Below are positions 23,558 to 31,914 of a stretch of DNA of 36,564 nt, piece by piece (the stretch's first letter is position 1; every line of letters begins with the position of its first letter). The position numbers and the translations under genes were made by a program. This DNA is from RGDT01 sp964630925 (GTDB taxonomy: Bacteria; Planctomycetota; Planctomycetia; Gemmatales; Gemmataceae), in NCBI GenBank assembly GCA_964630925.1, contig CAZVZK010000099.1:1-36564 (forward strand). The letters run 5' to 3'. The notes under the pieces were generated by a model that saw only the letters and a list, made by a program, of their open reading frames with translations, was not told where the DNA came from and made no database searches.

Positions 23558-24318
23558 CGCGGCCTCCGGGCGTGGAAGAACCAGTCCCAGGGCGGCGGCA
23601 GCTCGCGGAATTCGCCGCCGCACGCGAACTGGTCCCACGACAGCCGCACCTTCGCCAGGCGGACGCGCACGAAGCCGGCGCGGCGCAGGCGGAGGCCGAC
23701 CTCGAACGGCTGCCAGAAGTGCTGCTCGATGCCGCGGTACTTGAACCCCCCGAAGGCGAAGTCATGCAGGTTGTGCTCCGCGTGCGCCGCCGCGTTCTTC
23801 TTCGCCTGTGCCGGGGGCATGCCCGAGGCCCGCGCCCGGTCCAGCAGGAGAAGCGAGTGATAATGAACGCCGTCGATGGCCGGCACGATGCCGAGGAAGT
23901 GCCCGCCAGGGCGCAGGCAGGCGTGGACCTGCTTCAACACCTCGTCGAGCGCCGCCACGTCCGGCATCACCAGCGAGTTGACCGCGGCGGCCACGTCGAG
24001 CGTGTCGCGCCACGGGGACAGGTCGTCCAGCCGGTGCTCGTGGAAGGTGACGTTGTCCAGCGCGCGGCACCGCTCCCTGGCGCGGGCAAGCATGCCGGGG
24101 GCGAAGTCGATGGCGTGGACGTGGGCGAACCGCGCCGCCAATTCCGGCAGCAGCGGGCCGATGCCGCACCCGAGGTCGGCGGCGGTGAGCGACTTCGGCC
24201 TCCGTATCCGCGACAACGCCGAGAGCAGCGGGTGGTCCTGCGTCTGGCGGTAAGGGTCCACGAACTCGCGTTCGTAGTCGCCCGCGGCGCGGCTCCAGGC
24301 GTCGGACTGGTCTGTCAT
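23554..24318 (-). CDS. Class I SAM-dependent methyltransferase
   Basis: A 254-residue methyltransferase. Motif I is LTAADLGCGIGPLLPEL (44-60), followed by VHAIDFAPGMLARARERC (acidic residue that holds the SAM ribose) and a LRPGGHFLGIVPAIDGVHY motif typical of the Methyltransf_11/25 type. The last 80 residues (FKYRGIEQHFWQPFEVGLRLRRAGF, then DWFFHARRP) are specific to the group and may bind the substrate, perhaps a small molecule. It starts 15 bases after the aldolase stop and overlaps the MBL hydrolase by four bases. Confidence 0.88.
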   Translation of the reverse strand: MTDQSDAWSRAAGDYEREFVDPYRQTQDHPLLSALSRIRRPKSLTAADLGCGIGPLLPELAARFAHVHAIDFAPGMLARARERCRALDNVTFHEHRLDDLSPWRDTLDVAAAVNSLVMPDVAALDEVLKQVHACLRPGGHFLGIVPAIDGVHYHSLLLLDRARASGMPPAQAKKNAAAHAEHNLHDFAFGGFKYRGIEQHFWQPFEVGLRLRRAGFVRVRLAKVRLSWDQFACGGEFRELPPPWDWFFHARRPR

Positions 24319-24333
24319 GGCGGCACCGGGGCG

Positions 24334-25107
24334 TCAGGCCGGGAAGAAGTCCGCGTACTCGTCCTTCAGCGACGCGATCCCGCGGCTGAACGCCCAGGCG
24401 TCGATGCCGATGCTCAGCATCCGGCACCCCAGCTCGACGCACCGCTTCGCGTACGCCGGCCCCAGCGGCAGGATGGCCCACGGCATCGCGCGGGCCGCGC
24501 ACGCCTTCGCCACGCGCTCGACGGCCCGCCAGAGGTCCGGGTGCTGCCACTGCCCGGTGATGCCCATCGACTGCGACAGGTCCGACGGGCCGATGAACAG
24601 GAAATCGACGCCCTCGATGGCCGCCAGCTCCTCGACGCAGGCGACGGCGTCCGCATGCTCGATCTGCACGCCGAGGACGGTGGACTCGTCGGCGTGGCGG
24701 AAGTAGTCCGGCCAGGGGTGAGTGCCGAAGGAGCCGTCCGGCCCGGTGCCGTTGATGCCGCGTTCGCCGTGCGGGTGGAAGCGGCCCCAACGGACGAGGT
24801 TCCTGGCCGTCTGCACGTCGCGGACCATCGACGCCATGACGCCGCCGGCGCCGGCCTCCAGGGGCCGCATGACGGAGGCGTAATCTGTGACGGGCATGCG
24901 GACGAACGACGGCATCCCGGCGGCGCGGGCGGCGAGCGCCCCGTGGCGGATGTCGACCGTGGTCAGCCCGGCGTGCTCGATGTCGAACCAGACGGCGTCA
25001 TACCCGCCGGCGCGGCTGAGCAGCTCGACGAGGCGGGCGTCGAAGAGGTGCCCGAGGGCGAACGCCTTGAGGACCCGCCCGGACTTCAGTGCCGCCTTCA
25101 GGCTCAT
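24334..25107 (-). CDS. HpcH/HpaI aldolase family protein
   Basis: A 257-residue class II (metal-dependent) aldolase of the HpcH/HpaI family. The catalytic features are intact: DIEH with His45, VRMP with Arg70, the metal ligands Glu150 (GVQIEH) and Asp176 (IGPSDLSQSMG). Family members cleave 2-keto-3-deoxy acids (for example KDR aldolase, or 4-hydroxy-2-oxoheptanedioate aldolase) into pyruvate and an aldehyde; the true substrate is not readable. First gene of a three-gene operon with a methyltransferase and an MBL hydrolase, an unusual combination. The start at ATG 25107 is followed by the family-like SLKAALKSGR; upstream is GGGAGGGTTCG. Confidence 0.87.
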   Translation of the reverse strand: MSLKAALKSGRVLKAFALGHLFDARLVELLSRAGGYDAVWFDIEHAGLTTVDIRHGALAARAAGMPSFVRMPVTDYASVMRPLEAGAGGVMASMVRDVQTARNLVRWGRFHPHGERGINGTGPDGSFGTHPWPDYFRHADESTVLGVQIEHADAVACVEELAAIEGVDFLFIGPSDLSQSMGITGQWQHPDLWRAVERVAKACAARAMPWAILPLGPAYAKRCVELGCRMLSIGIDAWAFSRGIASLKDEYADFFPA

Positions 25108-25255
25108 CGAACCCTCCCGCCCGTCGGATAACGATCATGCGAGGCTTACCCCGTGATGTTATCGAACCGGCGTACTCGATGGCCCGCGGATCGTCGCCCG
25201 CCGCTGCGTCGGGGGCGAGGCCCGACGGGCGGCAAAGTCCCCGCGCCACTCCCGC

Positions 25256-25296
25256 GAGTCACCTGCCCACTTCTCCAGAAAGTGGGCAGGTGACTC
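25256..25296. repeat. Perfect 17-bp palindromic hairpin in a 260-base gap
   Basis: GAGTCACCTGCCCACTT (25256-25272) is perfectly complementary to 25280-25296 around a 7-base loop. It lies between two minus-strand genes, about 70 bases past the stop of the PhnB-like gene. No T-run follows on either strand. It is far stronger than a chance palindrome and may be a REP-like or IS-derived element, with termination or mRNA protection as a side effect. The rest of the gap 25108-25367 shows no gene. Confidence 0.75.
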
Positions 25297-25367
25297 TGGC
25301 GCTGGCCGACGCCCTGTGTCACGGACCGGCGGCGAGTGCGCGGGCTCGCCGCCAGGCGGGGCGGTGC

Positions 25368-25850
25368 CTACCCACGCACCGCCGCCTCGATCGCGGCGAC
25401 ATCGATCTTCCTCATGGTCATCATCGCCTCGAACGCGCGCTTCGCCACGTCCCCCCCCTTGGCCAACGCCTCGGTCAGGACGCGCGGCGTGATCTGCCAC
25501 GACAGGCCCCACTTGTCCTTGCACCAGCCGCAGGCGCTCTCCTGCCCGCCGTTGCCGACGATGGCGTCCCAGTAGCGGTCGGTCTCGGCCTGGTCGTCGG
25601 CCGCGACCTGGAACGAGAACGCCTCGCTGTGCTTGAACGCCGGCCCGCCGTTGAGGCCCATGCAGGGGATGCCGAGCACGGTGAACTCGACCGTCAGCAC
25701 GTCGCCCTTCTTGCCGGACGGGAAGTCCGCCGGCGCGCGGCGCACCGCGCCGACGGACGAGTCGGGGAACGTCGCGGCGTAGAAGCGGGCCGCCTCCTCC
25801 GCCCCCCCGTCGTACCACAGGCAGATCGTGTTCTTCGCTTGCTTCGTCAT
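25368..25850 (-). CDS. VOC superfamily (PhnB-like) protein
   Basis: A 160-residue protein of the 3-demethylubiquinone-9 3-methyltransferase-like (PhnB-type) VOC family. Diagnostic segments are ICLWYDGGAEEAARFYAATFPDSSVG near the start, VLTVEFTVLGIPCMGLNGGPAFKHSEAFSFQV in the middle, and a DRYWDAIVGNGGQESACGWCKDKWGLSWQITP segment. The last 20 residues (AFEAMMTMRKIDVAAIEAA) are a helical tail common in this group. Despite the family name, most members are not shown to be methyltransferases. ATG 25850 follows CAGGAG. It is related in fold and group to 778-1197, but not a recent duplicate. Confidence 0.88.
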   Translation of the reverse strand: MTKQAKNTICLWYDGGAEEAARFYAATFPDSSVGAVRRAPADFPSGKKGDVLTVEFTVLGIPCMGLNGGPAFKHSEAFSFQVAADDQAETDRYWDAIVGNGGQESACGWCKDKWGLSWQITPRVLTEALAKGGDVAKRAFEAMMTMRKIDVAAIEAAVRG

Positions 25851-25957
25851 GGCACTCCTGCATCCGACAGGGCGAGGCCGCGGGCGACGTTGGTGGTGCG
25901 AGCGAGGCGGGAGAATATCCCCCGCACGCACAACACCGTCAAGGTCAGCAGGCCGCG

Positions 25958-25978
25958 CCCCTCAACAGTGTTGAGGGG
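25958..25978. other. Short hairpin between PhnB-like gene and decayed gene
   Basis: CCCCTCAAC and its complement (25958-25966 and 25970-25978) form a 9-bp stem with a 3-base loop. No T-run follows. It could be a stop signal for the minus-strand gene whose remains lie at 26203-27106. Between 25851 and 26203 I see no intact gene; the open frames there are Arg-rich or very short. Confidence 0.35.
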
Positions 25979-26202
25979 TGTACGACGTGGTATGCAAGGC
26001 ATCGAGGTGATCCCTACGATGTCCCGTGGGCAATACAGGCCGAGAGGATGCGCAAACCCGCGAAGGAGTCGGATACGGACAAGGTCACCCCCCCAGTCGC
26101 CCCCCCGAGATGCGCCTCGCCGTCGCGGCAGCCGCCAAGGACCTCGCCCGGCACCTCCACGGCCCCGACGGCCCCGCCGACAACACGCGCCTCGACGACC
26201 TC

Positions 26203-27106
26203 TCAACTGCCACTTGATCCCGACGGGCAACCCCTTCTCCGCGAAGAGGCGCAGCTCCCGCGGAGTGAAGCCTGGCGCGTCGAGCAGGACCATCGCAAAG
26301 TAGGGGCCGCACAGGTGGCTCAGATAGAAGTAGCCAAGGCGGGCCGACTTGTGCGACTCCATGAGACGCCGGACGAAGTCGGCGACGCGGGGTCGCAGCC
26401 GAGCCAGTCACAGGCGTCGTCGGCACTGTCCGCCATAAGCTCCTCACCGTCCAGGTGGAGGTGGGTGAGGTTCGGGAGTTGCGGCGACAGGAATAGGCGT
26501 TCCACGGGCCGAGCCGTAAGGTCCCGGACTATTGGAACGAGACCGCGGTCATGCCGTCGAGGCCCTCCGACGACGACGCCAACCACTGAAGCCAGCCCGC
26601 CGAAGGGCACCGGTCGTAACAGGAAAGTGAAGTGACCCGGCCGAGGCATGCGGACAACTGGGCCGATCTCCTGCGCGGCACCCCATCAGCCCGAGACCTT
26701 CCGAGGTCGAATTCCACAAGGTGAGGCCGCCCCGCGACAGCTCCACGGCCTGTTCACCCGCCTCCGAACCGGGTAAGAGACCGTGAAGCCCGATCGGATC
26801 GGTGGAGAGCCACACCTTGCCCCGCTCGACGGCGAGCCGGCACTGTTCTGCCATGAACCCGCGTCGATAGCCCCACCGCCGCCCGCTTGCGGGACGCAGG
26901 CTCGGGTCGGCGAGCGCCCTTCTCTTGGTGGGCGAGCCCCTTCCTCCGCGCGTTTGCACGCGGGCGAGGCCAGCTCGTACTGGTCGCGGATCTGGGCGGC
27001 GTGGGCCCCGTCGCCGTTCTCCTCGCACCAGCCCGCGTAGACGAGGCGCACCGCGTCGTCCTCTTGCCTGGCCAGGATCGCACGTCGAAGGTTCCTTGTC
27101 GGACAT
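26203..27106 (-). pseudogene. Decayed TIGR02996-type gene
   Basis: Remains of a planctomycete TIGR02996 (repeat-companion domain) protein gene broken by several frameshifts. The start MSDKEP lies at 27106. About six codons later the match moves to another frame (RRAILARQEDDAVRLVYAGWCEENGDGAHAAQIRDQYELA), matching the family motif for the 'RLVYADWLEENG' region. Further on the original sense continues in the first frame (YRRGFMAEQCRLAVERG), then in other frames (LPNLTHLHLDGEEL, and RVADFVRRLMESHKSARLGYFYLSHLCGPYFAMVLLDAPGFTPRELRLFAEKGLPVGIKWQ), ending near a TGA at 26203-26205. At least three frame changes are needed, so it is not a functional gene unless the assembly is wrong. End coordinates are approximate. 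Confidence 0.7.
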
Positions 27107-27125
27107 TGTCCCCACCACGGAGACC

Positions 27126-29729
27126 TCACGCCTCCTTCATCCGCAGCGCCACGTACGTCATCGCCAGCAGGACGAGCGCCTGCCCCGCCAGCGCCAGGCA
27201 CGGCAGGCCGATGCCGTCGGCGTCCGGGGCGTAGCCGGGGAAGCCCTCCGGCAGGATGTTGGCGCCGAGATGTACCGCGCGGAACGCCCAGTACACCGGG
27301 CAGAACAGCGCCGCCAGCCAGAACAGCAGCCCGCCCACCGTGATGAATCCGCCGCCCAGGATCATCTGCGGGATGAGGACGTAGGGCAGCAGGGCGTTGG
27401 CCCGGTCCGCACTCGTCACGCACGACGACAGGAACAGCCCCATCGTCACGCCGACGACCCCCAGCAGCGAGAAGACGACGAGCTGCCATCCGTAGCCGAG
27501 CATGAGCTGCGGCGGCGACACCGTGTACTCGGGCCGGACCCACGCCAGCAGCTCCATCGGGCCGTAGACGCACAGCAGCAGCAGCGCCACCTGGGCCGTC
27601 GTGATGGCCGACAGCACGAGCAGCTTGCTGGCGAGGTACGGGGCGATGCGCAGGTTGACGCCGCGCTCCCGCGAGAAGATCGCCTCCTCCTTGACGATCT
27701 CGCGGCTGGCGTTGTTGCAGCCGAACCACAGCACCACCACCGACAGGATGAACAGGAGGATGTACGGGTATCGTGGGTCGTGCCACGGCCTGTACGGGAC
27801 CACCGGCCCCTCGATCTTCAACAACTGCTCCGGTAGCTTTGTGTCCTGGAGCTTGCGCCACGCCTCGGCGGCCTCCTCGGCGGTGACCGCCAGCGGCACG
27901 CCGTCCACGTCCATCTCGAATCGCGTCGTCCGCAGGACGGTCTTCTGCGCCTCGGTCAGGTCGCCGGTGTGCAGCTTGCGCAGAAGCTCGGCGAGGCGCA
28001 CGCCGTCCACCGGCACCGGTAGGCCCGCCGCCTGCACCTCCACGCGTGACAGCGCCTTCTTCTGCTCGGGCGTCAGCGGCCTCGTGCCGTCGAACATCCC
28101 GCCGAGGCCGCGCAGCACCAGCAGCGTGCGCCTCTCCTCGTCGGCCAGCGGACGCAGGAGAGGCATGGGCCGATGGAAAGGCCTGCCCAGGAAGCCGAGG
28201 AGCAGGATGGCGGCGACGAGCGGGGCCTGGAGGAGCATCAGGCGCAGGCTGCGCGGGTCGCCGAGGATGAGGGCGACGTACCGCGCCGTGAGGACGCGGA
28301 ATTGATGCCACGTCTCGCGCACGGGCCGCAGCCGCTCGCGCAGCTTGAGCGCCGCCGCCCCCAGCGAGCGGAATCGGTCGGCCAGGCTCGGCATCAGCCC
28401 CGTGGCGGCGGGCTTCTGCTCCTCCGGCGGCTTCGGCGGCGCCGGGGGCACGTTGACGGCCGGGGCCGACGGCAGGGAGGGGGCGCTGGGCGGGGCGAGC
28501 CTGTCGGCGATGAACTCCTTGTACAGCTCGCTGGCCTTGAAGTCGCGCTGCCAGTCGCCCACGTCGCGCTCGCCGAGGCGGTCGTACACGTCGCTGATGC
28601 GCGGCACCTTGAACCAGCGCGTCGCCTCCTTCGGCGGGCCGTAGTAAACGAGCTTCCCCTTGGCGAGGATGAGGGCGAGGTGGCACTGCTCGACGTTATC
28701 GACGTTGTGCGTGATGCAGATGAGCGAGCGCCCCTCCCGCGACAGGTCGTTGAACAGCCGCATCATCCGCCGCTCGGTGCCGGCGTCGAGGCCGCTCGTC
28801 GCCTCGTCGATGTAGAGGAGGGCCGGCTGGCCCACCAGCTCGGCGCCCAGGCTGACGCGCTTGATCTGCCCGCCGGACAGGCTGCCGATGCGGGTGTCGC
28901 GGTGGGCGACGAGGTCCATCTTGCGCAGCACGTCGTCGAGGCGGGCCTCGATCTCCTCCGGGGCGGTGTCCATCGGCAGACGCAGGCGGGCGGTGTAGCG
29001 CAGCGCCGCGGCCACCGTCAGGTCGGCGTGGACGATGTCCTTCTGCGGGACGTAACCCAGCGATTGGCGGAAACTATCGTAGTGGCGGTAGAAGTTCTCG
29101 CCGTTGGCGAGGACGAGGCCGCCGGTGGCGGGGCGGCGGCCGTTGAGGCAGTCCATGAGTGTGGACTTGCCACAGCCGGACGGCCCGAGGAGGGCGACGA
29201 ACTCGCCCGGGTTGACGACGAGGTTGATGTCGTCGAGGAGCTTGCGCGGGCCGGCGGGGGTGGGGACGGTCTTCTCCAGGTGGCGGGCCTCCAGACGCAG
29301 GCTGCGCGAGCTGTCGAGCGACTGGAGGACGCCGGCGGACAGGGTGAGGAGGTAAGGCCCGACGCCGACCTTGTCCCCCTCTTTCAGGCGCGTGGGCTCG
29401 AGGACGCGCTTGCCGCCGACGATGACGCCGTTGACGCTGGACAGGTCGCTGACGACGACGGCGTCGCCGGCCATCTCGACGCGGGCGTGGTAGCGTGAGA
29501 CGCTGGGGTGGTCGAGGCGGATGTCGCAGTCGTGGGCGCGTCCGATGACGAGCCGCCCGCTGCGGGCCAGGAGGGCCTTCACGTCGAAACTCTGCCGGGC
29601 CGGCGAGCGACGGATCATCGTCTCGGTCATGGCGACGGTGGCGTCGCTGGCCGGGAGGGGCGTGCCGCACTGGCGGCAGAATTTGCTGGGCTGGTCGTTG
29701 TCGGCGGAGCAGGCGGGGCACTTCTTCAT
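27126..29729 (-). CDS. FHA domain-ABCG-type ABC transporter fusion
   Basis: An 867-residue protein with four parts: a zinc ribbon (Cys4, Cys7, Cys18, Cys21); an FHA phosphothreonine-binding domain (about 58-135: LVIGRAHDCDIRL, HPSVSRYHARVE, SSVNGV); an ABC ATPase (Walker A GPSGCGKST at 182-190, signature LSGGQ 284-288, Walker B LLYIDEA 304-310, H-loop His341); and an ABC-2 membrane domain (first helix about 496-515, five helices from about 656 on, with the ABCG-like GCNNASREIVKEEAIFSRERGVNL at 671-694). A Pro-rich linker (412-440) precedes the membrane part. All ATPase motifs are intact. It probably exports a lipid or other hydrophobic compound under phosphorylation control through the FHA domain; that control is inference. 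Confidence 0.92.
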   Translation of the reverse strand: MKKCPACSADNDQPSKFCRQCGTPLPASDATVAMTETMIRRSPARQSFDVKALLARSGRLVIGRAHDCDIRLDHPSVSRYHARVEMAGDAVVVSDLSSVNGVIVGGKRVLEPTRLKEGDKVGVGPYLLTLSAGVLQSLDSSRSLRLEARHLEKTVPTPAGPRKLLDDINLVVNPGEFVALLGPSGCGKSTLMDCLNGRRPATGGLVLANGENFYRHYDSFRQSLGYVPQKDIVHADLTVAAALRYTARLRLPMDTAPEEIEARLDDVLRKMDLVAHRDTRIGSLSGGQIKRVSLGAELVGQPALLYIDEATSGLDAGTERRMMRLFNDLSREGRSLICITHNVDNVEQCHLALILAKGKLVYYGPPKEATRWFKVPRISDVYDRLGERDVGDWQRDFKASELYKEFIADRLAPPSAPSLPSAPAVNVPPAPPKPPEEQKPAATGLMPSLADRFRSLGAAALKLRERLRPVRETWHQFRVLTARYVALILGDPRSLRLMLLQAPLVAAILLLGFLGRPFHRPMPLLRPLADEERRTLLVLRGLGGMFDGTRPLTPEQKKALSRVEVQAAGLPVPVDGVRLAELLRKLHTGDLTEAQKTVLRTTRFEMDVDGVPLAVTAEEAAEAWRKLQDTKLPEQLLKIEGPVVPYRPWHDPRYPYILLFILSVVVLWFGCNNASREIVKEEAIFSRERGVNLRIAPYLASKLLVLSAITTAQVALLLLCVYGPMELLAWVRPEYTVSPPQLMLGYGWQLVVFSLLGVVGVTMGLFLSSCVTSADRANALLPYVLIPQMILGGGFITVGGLLFWLAALFCPVYWAFRAVHLGANILPEGFPGYAPDADGIGLPCLALAGQALVLLAMTYVALRMKEA

Positions 29730-29767
29730 CGCGACACTCTACGGGCGGCTTCGCTGTGGGGATGCGG

Positions 29768-30406
29768 TCAGGGTAGCGATTTTCCAGGGGCGGCGGCATC
29801 CAGCGCCCGCGCCACGGCCCCGGCAATCGTCCCCAGCCCCGCCATCGCCCCTACCCCGATGTCGCCGCACGCCAGGAGGCGGCTCTCGGGTGGGATCACG
29901 CGCAGCACCCGGCAATTCGCGTTGATCCACGCCGGCAGGGCCTCCAACGTCACGCCCTCCGGCGGCGGTGCGCCGGCGTCCGCCGCCAGCTGCCGGAGGT
30001 GTCTCGCCGTCAGCGGGTGCTGCCACATGAGGGTGTTCATCGCGGGGGCCAGCAGCACCGGGCGCGACGTGTCCCACGCCCGCCACACGCATGTCAGGCA
30101 GTTATCGCACAGGCCGCCGGCCAGTTTCGCCAGGGTGTTCGCGTCCAGCGGCGCGATCACGAACACCTCCGCCCACCGCCGCAGCTCGATGTGCAGCACG
30201 TCGTCGCCGCGGGTGTACCGATGGCCGGGCCACTCGTCCTCGTCCAGCGAGACGTGGTCGCGCAGGGCGTGGGCGTCGAAGAAGTACGTCGCCGGCCGCG
30301 TCGCCACGATTCGGACCTCGTGGCCCTGGTTGACCAGCTCCGCGAACAGGTCCGGCGTCTTGATGGCGGCGACGGAGCCGGTCACGCCGAGGAGGATGCG
30401 GGCCAT
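29768..30406 (-). CDS. coaC: Flavoprotein, phosphopantothenoylcysteine decarboxylase-like
   Basis: A 212-residue HFCD-family flavoprotein. It has the FMN-binding start ILLGVTGSVAAIK, the catalytic His72 in DDVLHIEL, the segment VFVIAPLDANTLAKLAGGLCDNCLTC, the diagnostic PAMN at 121-124, and the substrate-clamp Cys180 in LLACGDIGVGAM. It converts 4'-phosphopantothenoylcysteine to 4'-phosphopantetheine in coenzyme A synthesis. The ACGDIGVGAMA form is closer to the separate PPCDC of eukaryotes than to the bacterial CoaBC fusion. The ATG at 30406 lies one base after the upstream CoaB-like stop, so the pair is cotranscribed. The gene symbol follows its likely function. Confidence 0.82.
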   Translation of the reverse strand: MARILLGVTGSVAAIKTPDLFAELVNQGHEVRIVATRPATYFFDAHALRDHVSLDEDEWPGHRYTRGDDVLHIELRRWAEVFVIAPLDANTLAKLAGGLCDNCLTCVWRAWDTSRPVLLAPAMNTLMWQHPLTARHLRQLAADAGAPPPEGVTLEALPAWINANCRVLRVIPPESRLLACGDIGVGAMAGLGTIAGAVARALDAAAPGKSLP

Positions 30407-30407
30407 G

Positions 30408-31109
30408 TCAGCGTCCCTCGATGGCGTCGAGGAGCCGCCCCGGCAGGGCGGCCCGCTCGACGGAGGCGTACGTCCCATTCAGCGGGCCGAGGTAGGCGCG
30501 TTCGCCGGCCCATTCGAGGCAGTTGGCGACCATCAGGTCCGCCGAGGAATGGCGGCGTGAGCGCTCGGCGACGCCGAGCAGCTCCTCGTCGGTCAGGCCG
30601 ACCTCCAGCTTGAACTTCACCAGGGTGCCGGTGAAGCCCCACGGGTCACGGATGCGGTCGATGAGCTTGGGCGCGCGCACCATCCGCAGCCAAAGCTCGC
30701 TCTCGTCGCTCTTGATCTTGCCGCCGGCGTCCTGCGGGCGCAGCCGCGGCGGTTCGCCGTGCCACGTCGCGCTCGCCGCGTCGAAGCGGACGGACGCGGG
30801 GACGGAGTAGGTCGCGGCGGGCAGGTAGTCGCTGACGGCGGCGCAGTGGATGACGGCGTCCGGTGAGCCGCCCCGGATGCGTTGCTCCATGAGCGCATGC
30901 AGGTCGTCGAACGTCCGGTAGGGCGCGACCTCGACGGCCTCGGGGAGGGGGTGGGCCTTGGGGTGTGACGTGAGGAGCGTGACGGCGTGGCCGCGGGCGG
31001 CGGCCTCGGCGGCGAGGGTGGCGCCGGTGCGTCCGGTGAAGACGTTGGTGATGCAGCGCACGCGGTCGAGCGGCGCCTGCGTGTTGCCGGCGGTGACGAG
31101 GATTCGCAT
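30408..31109 (-). CDS. coaB: Phosphopantothenate-cysteine ligase-like protein
   Basis: A 233-residue DFP-domain protein. TAGNTQAPLDRVRCITNVFTGRTGATLA (6-33) is the nucleotide-binding start, HCAAVSDYLPA the central motif, and the KIKSDESELWLRMVRAPKLIDRIRD region followed by TLVKFKLE matches the ligase's substrate loop. It joins cysteine to phosphopantothenate in the step just before the downstream CoaC-like gene. Bacteria usually carry both activities in one CoaBC protein; here they are separate and the order (ligase first) is reversed from the fusion. ATG at 31109. Confidence 0.82.
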   Translation of the reverse strand: MRILVTAGNTQAPLDRVRCITNVFTGRTGATLAAEAAARGHAVTLLTSHPKAHPLPEAVEVAPYRTFDDLHALMEQRIRGGSPDAVIHCAAVSDYLPAATYSVPASVRFDAASATWHGEPPRLRPQDAGGKIKSDESELWLRMVRAPKLIDRIRDPWGFTGTLVKFKLEVGLTDEELLGVAERSRRHSSADLMVANCLEWAGERAYLGPLNGTYASVERAALPGRLLDAIEGR

Positions 31110-31218
31110 GGGAGGCGGCCCCGCGGCGGGCGTGGTCTATTCTACGCGCCGCGGCGGGGCATGATCCGCAAGGCGGCCCCACCTGGGTGGCGGGCCCCGT
31201 TAGGCGTATGATCCCACC

Positions 31219-31914
31219 ATGCTCCGTCTGGCAATCATCGGCGAGCCACCGGCCGGCATCTTCCGCCGGCTGCGGGGGTGTCTTTCCGCGCCGCCCGAGG
31301 ACTGCGACGCCGTCGCCGTCCTCTCCGGCGATGTGCGCCCGCATCTCGCCGTCGGCAGGCGTGTCCTTCTCGCCGACATCGACGGCCTCACGCCCGACCT
31401 CCTCGGCGCCCCCCGCCTGTCCATCGCCAACCCGGACCGGCATCTGCCGTCGCGCCGACTCATCCACGAGAAACTCGACTCGGGCCTGGGCGATCCCGGC
31501 CTGGTCCGCATCCACCGCTGGTCGCCGCACCCCCTCCTGCCGACCCGCGACATCGACACGGCGTTGTGGCTGATGGGCCGCACGCCGGACATCGTCCACG
31601 CCGTCCGCAGCCCCGGCGTGGCGCAGATCCATCTGGGATTCCCCGGCGGCGGGATGGCCCTCGTCGCGCAGGCCTGGGGCCCGGCGCTAGGCGCCTACGC
31701 GTCACTCTCCGTCATCGCGGCGAACGGGGCCGCCCACGCCGACGACCACCCGAACCACCAGCTCGTGTTCAAGGGCGGGGTCGCCCACGCGGTGCCGTGT
31801 GACGAGGGCGACATGGCCACCGCGTCGATGATCCAGGCGTTCATCGATAACACCCCAACCGACAGAGACGCCTGGCGGCGCGTCCTCGACATCGTGAAGG
31901 AGGCCCGCGGATGA
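31219..31914 (+). CDS. Unrecognised protein with Gfo/Idh/MocA C-terminal-like part
   Basis: A 231-residue protein. The N-terminal stretch (MLRLAIIGEP then DCDAVAVLSGDVRPHLA) lacks the GxGxxG nucleotide-binding motif. From about 110 on (RDIDTALWLMGRTPDIVHAVRSPGVAQIHLGFPGGGMALVAQAWG) it resembles the substrate-binding half of Gfo/Idh/MocA oxidoreductases, where a DIDxxLWLMG motif is common. It is first in a four-gene operon, with a four-base overlap (ATGA) into the intact Gfo/Idh gene. It may be a non-catalytic partner subunit or a distant, reduced paralogue; I cannot name a function. Start at ATG 31219; no strong ribosome site. Confidence 0.65.
   Translation: MLRLAIIGEPPAGIFRRLRGCLSAPPEDCDAVAVLSGDVRPHLAVGRRVLLADIDGLTPDLLGAPRLSIANPDRHLPSRRLIHEKLDSGLGDPGLVRIHRWSPHPLLPTRDIDTALWLMGRTPDIVHAVRSPGVAQIHLGFPGGGMALVAQAWGPALGAYASLSVIAANGAAHADDHPNHQLVFKGGVAHAVPCDEGDMATASMIQAFIDNTPTDRDAWRRVLDIVKEARG

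Noticed and set aside
26686..28686. A 666-residue minus-strand frame across the FHA-ABCG gene and the decayed gene
   Set aside because: Most of it is an Arg/Ala/Gly-rich shadow of the ABC gene; only its last part is real, as one frame of the TIGR02996 pseudogene.
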